From DAIRGB01 sp036794765 (GTDB lineage Bacteria > Patescibacteriota > JAHJAL01): DNA of 9,964 nt. The notes beneath the pieces were generated by a model, which had not been told where the DNA came from, made no database searches, and worked only from the letters and a program-made list of their open reading frames with translations. Position 1 is the stretch's first letter; each line of letters opens with the position of its first letter. This document shows positions 6,445 to 9,964 of this stretch, one piece after another. The stretch is from the NCBI GenBank assembly GCA_036794765.1, contig DAIRGB010000041.1, positions 1 through 9,964 on the forward strand, read 5' to 3'. Both the position numbers and the translations under genes were made by a program.

Positions 6445-6472
6445 ATTTTAACAGCGATTGAGACAACTACAA
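6445..6472 (-). promoter_or_regulatory. Candidate sigma-70-type promoter for tuf
   Basis: The minus strand carries TTGTAG (6472-6467), a 16-nt spacer, then TAAAAT (6450-6445) preceded by TGT, which fits an extended -10 (TGnTATAAT). The -10 matches five of six consensus bases; the -35 matches only three. It would give a leader of roughly 90 nt ending at the tuf Shine-Dalgarno sequence. A second TATAAT lies at 6420-6415 but lacks a -35 partner. In this AT-rich spacer chance matches are common, so the call is tentative. Confidence 0.33.
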
Positions 6473-6581
6473 CAATAATAACATAGTCAGCAAAACAAAA
6501 CCAAGAACTTTTTATATTAAAGACAAATTGGTGTCGGACAAAAATATTTTTGGCTTATTTTTTTCTTGAAAAAATGATATT

Positions 6582-6682
6582 AGTTGAAAGTTGTAAGGTT
6601 GGAGACGAAACGTGAAAAGAAAAAAATTTGAAAGTATATAAATATTTAACTTTATGACATTATAACTTTATAACTTTCAACT
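6582..6682. repeat. Inverted repeat of AAGTT-type octamers downstream of fusA
   Basis: Plus strand AGTTGAAAGTTGTAA (6582-6596) matches the reverse complement of TTATAACTTTCAACT (6668-6682) at 14 of 15 positions, with 71 nt between. AACTT cores start at 6648, 6664, 6672, 6679 and 6688, so they recur at close to 8 nt or multiples of it. The left arm with its flank (6575-6602) closely resembles 9456-9482 in the rpsL-rpsG spacer, so this is a dispersed element rather than isolated low complexity. Confidence 0.6.
6615..6653 (-). terminator. Weak hairpin plus U-run after fusA
   Basis: The minus-strand RNA has AAAGT pairing with ACTTT (6653-6649 with 6635-6631) around a TAAATATTTA core. This is followed by CAAA and a run of seven U, then C and four U (6626-6615). 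The layout is that of an intrinsic terminator, but all stem pairs save one are A-U, so it would be weak. It lies about 43 nt past the fusA stop and before the candidate tuf promoter. Confidence 0.3.
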
Positions 6683-6695
6683 TTGTAAACTTAAA

Positions 6696-8777
6696 TTATT
6701 TCTGCGGGGCAGGAGAGCGTTTGCTGATTATTTCGTCGGCGATATTACGTGGGACTTCGGCGTAATGCGAAGGCTCCATAGTAAAGAAAGCGCGACCTTG
6801 AGTCATGGAACGTAGGGTAGTGGCATATCCAAACATTTCGGAAAGGGGTACTTTGGCGGCAACGACTTTGGCTTGCGAGCGATCAGTCATACTGGTGATT
6901 TGCCCACGTTTGGAATTGAGGTCGCCCATCACGTCGCCCATGAAATCTTCGGGGGTAATAACTTCAACAGACATAATTGGTTCGAGAATAACTGGATCAG
7001 CTTTTCGGACACCATCCTGCAGTGCCATAGAACCGGCAACCTTGAAAGCCATTTCTGAAGAGTCAACTTCGTGATATGAACCATCAAAAATTGTAACTTT
7101 AACGTCAACAACAGGATATCCGGCCAAAACGCCACGATTGCAAGCTTCAACGACTCCTTTTTCAACAGCTGGTATATATTCTTTGGGAACAACGCCACCA
7201 ACGATGGCATTTTCAAATTCAAAACCTTTACCGGGTTCAAGTGGTTCAAGTCGTAGATAAACGTGACCGTATTGACCACGACCGCCAGATTGACGGATAA
7301 ATTTACCTTCTTGTTCAACTGATTTTTTGATGCTTTCACGGAAGGCGACTTGGGGTGCGCCGACATTGGCTTCGACTTTGAATTCCCGGCGCAGACGATC
7401 AACGATAATTTCCAAATGAAGTTCTCCCATACCGGCGATAATAGTTTGACCGGTTTCTTCATCGGTATTGATGCGGAAGGTTGGATCTTCTTCGGCTAGC
7501 TTAACCAAAGCGATACCAAGTTTGTCTTGGTCGGCTTTGGTTTTTGGTTCGATGGCGACACGAATGACTGGTTCGGGGAAGGTAATTTTTTCGAGGGTAA
7601 GAGGTCTCTTTTCGTCACAGACGGTGTCGCCGGTTGTAGTATCTTTGATACCTACGATGGCGGCAATCTCACCGGAATATACGGAATCTATATCTTCTCT
7701 TTTGTTGGCGTGTAGGCGAACGATACGACCGACTCTTTCTTTTTTACCTGTGGAAGAATTTAGAATATAACTGCCAGCCTGTAGGACACCGGTATAAACG
7801 CGAATGAAACAAAGACGACCTACAAAAGGATCAGTGGCAATTTTGAAAGCGAGAGCGGCAAAAGGATCAGTATCATTGGGAGAAATAGAAATTTTTTCGT
7901 CAGAATCAAGCAATTGGCCTTCAACAGGAGGAAGATCAAGTGGGCTTGGTAAATAGTCCACGATGGCATCGAGTAATTTGTTGATAATAACGCCACGACC
8001 GTCACCGCCCATAATGGCGAAGAAATTTCCACTAATAACACTTTTGCGAATAGCGGATTTGAATTCTTCAGTAGTCAATTCGCCGGTTTCAAGATATTTG
8101 GCCATCAGGGCATCATCAGCTTCGACAACTTTTTCCATCAGTTCTTGGCGGTATTGTTTTACTTTGTCAGCCATATCAGCCGGAACCTCTCCAACCGTCA
8201 ACTCTTTATCGGTGTAATCTTTGTAGGTGTATGATTTTAACTCAACCAAATCTACAACGCCATTTATTTCTTTTTCAAAACCAACTGGTAGAGCGATTGG
8301 ATATGCATTGGCACTAAGACGTTCGCGGATAGAATTTAGGGAAGCATAGAAATCGCCACCGGTTTGATTTATTTTATTGACAAAACAAATACGAGGAACG
8401 TGATATTTGTCAGCTTGGCGCCAAACTGTTTCGGATTGAGGCTCAACTCCCATTTTGCCATCAAAAATGACAACTGCTCCATCAAGTACGCGAAGAGATC
8501 GTTCGACTTCGGCAGTAAAATCGACGTGGCCAGGTGTATCAATAATATTGATGCGATGATCTTTCCAAAAGCAGGTAGTGGCAGCAGAAGTAATAGTGAT
8601 GCCACGTTCTTTTTCTTGCTCCATCCAATCCATTTGTGTTTCACCTTGGTGCACTTCGCCGATTTTATGAATGCGACCGGTAATATATAGAATTCCTTCA
8701 GTTACGGTCGTTTTACCGGCGTCGATGTGTGCGATGGTACCAATATTGCGAACTTTTTCTAAAAGATAATCTCTCAT
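6696..8777 (-). CDS. fusA: Elongation factor G (EF-G) with altered G4 and G5 motifs
   Basis: EF-G is the GTPase that drives tRNA-mRNA translocation and, with RRF, ribosome recycling. The 693-residue product covers all five domains: AHIDAGKT (16-23), ERGITIT with switch I Thr61, DTPGH (80-84, catalytic His84), domain III GMGELHLEI (449-457), and domain IV GGRGQYGHV and FDGSYHEVDSSE (tip His569). Domain V contains PLSEMFGYATTLRS. The G4 motif is NKIN (134-137) instead of NKxD. The segment aligned with G5 reads MGGDGRG (256-262) where E. coli has CGSAFKN. All other catalytic motifs are intact, so the protein is very likely a functional EF-G. It lies 168 nt after rpsG with no Shine-Dalgarno sequence (AATTCAAAAA before ATG). 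Stop TAA. Confidence 0.98.
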   Translation of the reverse strand: MRDYLLEKVRNIGTIAHIDAGKTTVTEGILYITGRIHKIGEVHQGETQMDWMEQEKERGITITSAATTCFWKDHRINIIDTPGHVDFTAEVERSLRVLDGAVVIFDGKMGVEPQSETVWRQADKYHVPRICFVNKINQTGGDFYASLNSIRERLSANAYPIALPVGFEKEINGVVDLVELKSYTYKDYTDKELTVGEVPADMADKVKQYRQELMEKVVEADDALMAKYLETGELTTEEFKSAIRKSVISGNFFAIMGGDGRGVIINKLLDAIVDYLPSPLDLPPVEGQLLDSDEKISISPNDTDPFAALAFKIATDPFVGRLCFIRVYTGVLQAGSYILNSSTGKKERVGRIVRLHANKREDIDSVYSGEIAAIVGIKDTTTGDTVCDEKRPLTLEKITFPEPVIRVAIEPKTKADQDKLGIALVKLAEEDPTFRINTDEETGQTIIAGMGELHLEIIVDRLRREFKVEANVGAPQVAFRESIKKSVEQEGKFIRQSGGRGQYGHVYLRLEPLEPGKGFEFENAIVGGVVPKEYIPAVEKGVVEACNRGVLAGYPVVDVKVTIFDGSYHEVDSSEMAFKVAGSMALQDGVRKADPVILEPIMSVEVITPEDFMGDVMGDLNSKRGQITSMTDRSQAKVVAAKVPLSEMFGYATTLRSMTQGRAFFTMEPSHYAEVPRNIADEIISKRSPAPQK

Positions 8778-8783
8778 TTTTTG

Positions 8784-8803
8784 AATTAATAATTAACAAT
8801 GAA
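8784..8803. repeat. 20-nt AT-rich repeat, copy 1 (upstream of fusA)
   Basis: Plus strand aattaataattaacaatgaa is identical to 9436-9455. This copy lies 6 nt upstream of the fusA start, in the place where a Shine-Dalgarno sequence would normally be, and forms the end of the fusA leader. An exact 20-base match within one kilobase is unlikely from base composition alone, although the sequence is of low complexity. Confidence 0.65.
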
Positions 8804-8877
8804 TAATTAAATTTTTTGTTGTTTGTCGGTTAGCGTAAGAAAAAAATTATCCGCCGTAGAAATAATATCTTGGCTGA

Positions 8878-8937
8878 CAAAACTCAAAAAAAACGAAAGG
8901 AAAAAAATTATAATCTTTGTTTTGAATTTGAGTTTTG
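8878..8937 (-). repeat. Bulged hairpin between rpsG and fusA
   Basis: On the minus-strand RNA, CAAAACTCAAA (8937-8927) pairs perfectly with TTTGAGTTTTG (8888-8878), 11 pairs. Inside, AAAAC (8923-8919) pairs with GTTTT (8894-8890), and AAAG (8918-8915) pairs with CTTT (8899-8896) across a one-base bulge. The apical loop is 15 nt (8914-8900). About 20 pairs in 60 nt form a real though A-U-rich structure. It starts 8 nt after the rpsG stop. No U-run follows the hairpin, so it is not a standard terminator. Confidence 0.5.
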
Positions 8938-8945
8938 CAAATGGA

Positions 8946-9419
8946 CTAGTATCTGGCTAAATAAGCAAAGGCCTTGTTGGCTTCGGCCATACGATGGGTA
9001 TCTTCGCGTTTTTTGATTGCTGAACCCGTGGTATTTAGGGCGTCCAACAATTCGTTGGCCAACAAAATATCAAAAGATTTGCCGGATTTTTCGCGAGCAG
9101 CAGCAATTAACCAGCGCAGTGAGAGAGTAACAGCTCTTTCTGATTTGACTTCAACCGGGACTTGATAATTGGAACCGCCGATACGACGCGCCTTCAATTC
9201 CAAAACCGGAGAAACATTTTTGATTGCTTGTTCGAGTGCTTCCATAGCTGGTTTGTTTGATTTTTTTTCTAATTCGGATAACGCGCCATAAACCAATCGC
9301 TGAGCTACACTTTTTTTTCCTTTCCAGATAATCATCTGGATCATGCGGTTGACTAATACACTATTGTATTTTGAGTCGGTTTGGCGGTTTTTTTTGAAAG
9401 GTCTTTTGCGTCGTGGCAT
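8946..9419 (-). CDS. rpsG: 30S ribosomal protein S7 (uS7)
   Basis: S7 nucleates assembly of the 30S head by binding the 3' domain of 16S rRNA, and it borders the E site. The 157-residue product has the usual length and order. It opens with a basic N-terminus (MPRRKRPFKKNRQ), then SVLVNRMIQMIIWKGKK, the helix YGALSELEKK, and ALEQAIKNVSPVLELKARRIGGSNYQVP (in pieces, residues 62-88). RALTLSLRW-type SERAVTLSLRWL and the C-terminal KKREDTHRMAEANKAFAYLARY follow. It is the only gene here ending in TAG. It follows rpsL after 123 nt and precedes fusA by 168 nt. The bases upstream of ATG read TTAAATCCCCC, the opposite of a Shine-Dalgarno sequence. In E. coli S7 represses its own operon; no such site is recognisable here. 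Confidence 0.98.
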   Translation of the reverse strand: MPRRKRPFKKNRQTDSKYNSVLVNRMIQMIIWKGKKSVAQRLVYGALSELEKKSNKPAMEALEQAIKNVSPVLELKARRIGGSNYQVPVEVKSERAVTLSLRWLIAAAREKSGKSFDILLANELLDALNTTGSAIKKREDTHRMAEANKAFAYLARY

Positions 9420-9435
9420 GGGGGATTTAATTAAT

Positions 9436-9455
9436 AATTAATAATTAACAATGAA
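9436..9455. repeat. 20-nt AT-rich repeat, copy 2 (upstream of rpsG)
   Basis: This is the exact second copy of the repeat at 8784-8803, here starting 16 nt upstream of the rpsG ATG. It sits inside a longer run of TAATTA units (9428-9448), so local slippage may have extended it. Both copies occupy the same position relative to the next gene: between the intergenic hairpin and the start codon. Confidence 0.65.
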
Positions 9456-9459
9456 CGAT

Positions 9460-9542
9460 ATAGTTGAAAGTTAGAAAGTTGGAAAGTTGGAAAGATTCTT
9501 CCTTTTTACTTTAAACTTTACAACTTGAAAACTTGTAACTAT
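9460..9542 (-). repeat. Long imperfect hairpin of AAGTT octamers between rpsL and rpsG
   Basis: The minus-strand RNA opens with ATAGTT (9542-9537), directly after the rpsL stop, and closes with AACTAT (9465-9460), six perfect pairs. Between them, AAGTT units in the first arm face AACTT units in the second. On the plus strand the AGTT cores start at 9462, 9469, 9477 and 9485 (steps 7, 8, 8), and the AACTT/AACT cores start at 9514, 9522, 9530 and 9537 (steps 8, 8, 7). The mirrored spacing lets the arms pair in register, with about 25 pairs and small internal loops. Confidence 0.6.
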
Positions 9543-9962
9543 TTATTTCTTTGGTTTTTTGGCGCCGTATTTACTGCGGCTTTGCTTGCGATCGTTGACT
9601 CCACCTGTGTCGAGTTTGCCGCGGACAACGTGATAGCGTACTCCAGGAAGATCTTTGACACGTCCGCCACGAAGTATAACCACTGAGTGTTCTTGCAAAT
9701 TGTGGCCTTCTCCGGGAATATAGGCAGTAACTTCCATACCATTGGTTAAACGTACGCGGGCGACTTTGCGTAAAGCTGAGTTCGGTTTTTTTGGCGTCAT
9801 AGTGTGCACCTTGAGACAGAAACCTCGTTTGAATGGACTTTGATATTCTACGGAACGGTTCTTCAAAGAGTTGAATCCTTTGGCCAGTGCTGGAGTTTTA
9901 CTTTTTTTATATTTCTGACGGCGGGAAGTGCGATTTTTAATAAGCTGATTGATTGTGGGCAT
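9543..9962 (-). CDS. rpsL: 30S ribosomal protein S12 (uS12)
   Basis: S12 lies at the decoding centre and contributes to codon-anticodon proofreading. The 139-residue product starts MPTINQLIKNRTSRRQKYKK. It carries TPKKPNSALRK (56-66) and GHNLQEHSVVILRGGRVKDL (86-105, of which RVKD is 91-94), then PGVRYHVVRGKLDTGGV and the basic end SKYGAKKPKK. Lys59 and Lys93 match the E. coli K42/K87 positions where streptomycin-resistance changes arise; both are wild type. Asp94 matches the aspartate that is methylthiolated in E. coli. About 15 residues more than E. coli S12 lie between PAL and KRG, as in Gram-positive-type S12. The ATG is at 9962-9960 with only two bases beyond, so its leader and promoter are outside the window. 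Stop TAA. Confidence 0.98.
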   Translation of the reverse strand: MPTINQLIKNRTSRRQKYKKSKTPALAKGFNSLKNRSVEYQSPFKRGFCLKVHTMTPKKPNSALRKVARVRLTNGMEVTAYIPGEGHNLQEHSVVILRGGRVKDLPGVRYHVVRGKLDTGGVNDRKQSRSKYGAKKPKK

Positions 9963-9964
9963 TT

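Larger units (their letters stand above)
6350..6695. other. 346-nt fusA-tuf spacer, no gene
   Basis: This is the longest non-coding stretch in the window. From the fusA side it holds an array of AACTT units (about 6648-6692), a short A-U hairpin followed by a U-run (6653-6615), the matching AGTT arm (6581-6602), an A/T-rich middle section, a candidate tuf promoter (6472-6445), the homopolymer block and the Shine-Dalgarno sequence. No tRNA-like fold was seen, and the short ATG frames in it end within a few codons. Confidence 0.8.
8778..8945. other. rpsG-fusA spacer with hairpin and AT-rich repeat
   Basis: The 168-nt gap holds a 60-nt bulged inverted repeat at 8878-8937, then a less AT-rich patch (TACGGCGGATAA on the minus strand), then a 20-nt AT-rich repeat just before the fusA ATG. 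A TATAAT on the minus strand at 8912-8907 has no -35 at a workable distance, so I do not call a promoter. No gene was found here. Confidence 0.7.

Noticed and set aside
6558..6574. TTTTTTC-TT-GAAAAAA palindrome as a terminator
   Set aside because: The two-base loop is sterically poor and the stem nearly all A-U; it is best read as chance in an A/T-rich spacer.
6350..6695. tRNA or small protein gene in the longest spacer
   Set aside because: No cloverleaf with a TTC-type T arm and acceptor pairing was seen on either strand, and the minus-strand ATG frames stop after a few codons.
8907..8912. TATAAT on the minus strand as a promoter for fusA
   Set aside because: The only -35-like element (TTGCAA at 8940-8935) is 22 nt away, too far, and the hexamer lies in a hairpin loop.
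9428..9455. CRISPR-like or tandem array from the TAATTA units and AAGTT units
   Set aside because: Units are 8 nt or shorter, degenerate, with no spacers of regular length; this is low-complexity repeat, not a CRISPR array.
1..9964. Genetic code change with TGA read as an amino acid (seen in some CPR lineages)
   Set aside because: No in-frame TGA appears in any gene, tryptophan is coded by TGG and glycine by GGN. Absence of TGA stops (all TAA, one TAG) is explained by stop preference in highly expressed genes.

Overview
The window is one uninterrupted run of translation genes. All are on the minus strand, so transcription runs from high to low coordinates. In transcription order they are rpsL (S12), rpsG (S7), fusA (EF-G), tuf (EF-Tu), rpsJ (S10), rplC (L3), rplD (L4), rplW (L23), rplB (L2), rpsS (S19), rplV (L22), rpsC (S3), rplP (L16) and the 5' part of rpmC (L29), which is cut by the left edge. 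This is the classical bacterial str operon joined directly to the first part of the S10 operon. No plus-strand gene, tRNA, rRNA, mobile element or CRISPR array was found.

The organism is a bacterium with AT-rich intergenic DNA. Three features make me favour a Patescibacteria/CPR (Parcubacteria-like) genome: almost no Shine-Dalgarno sequences, degenerate AAGTT octamer repeats and AT-rich repeats between genes, and Lys/Ala/Pro-rich tails on L22 and S19. This is inference from style, not a database match. S12 carries the N-terminal insertion typical of Gram-positive-type S12. Every complete gene ends in TAA except rpsG (TAG), and no reading frame has an internal TGA, so nothing suggests recoding.

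The layout has two contrasting halves. In the str half (about 5.1-9.96 kb) the genes are separated by spacers of 123, 168, 346 and 156 nt, and each spacer contains a sizeable inverted repeat able to form an RNA hairpin. In the S10 half (1-5.0 kb) genes are 8-38 nt apart with no such structures. The 346-nt fusA-tuf spacer also has a plausible promoter and the only clear Shine-Dalgarno sequence in the window, so tuf may be transcribed and translated partly on its own.

Together the genes supply decoding-centre and head proteins of the 30S subunit (S12, S7, S10, S19, S3), core, tunnel and exit proteins of the 50S subunit (L2, L3, L4, L22, L23, L29, L16), and the two elongation GTPases. The content is ordinary housekeeping and I see no hidden novel system. 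The most notable points are an EF-G whose two guanine-recognition motifs both depart from consensus (NKxD is NKIN; the GSA segment is GGD), an EF-Tu with an unusual strand after switch I, the hairpin-bearing spacers with shared repeats, and the near absence of Shine-Dalgarno sequences.
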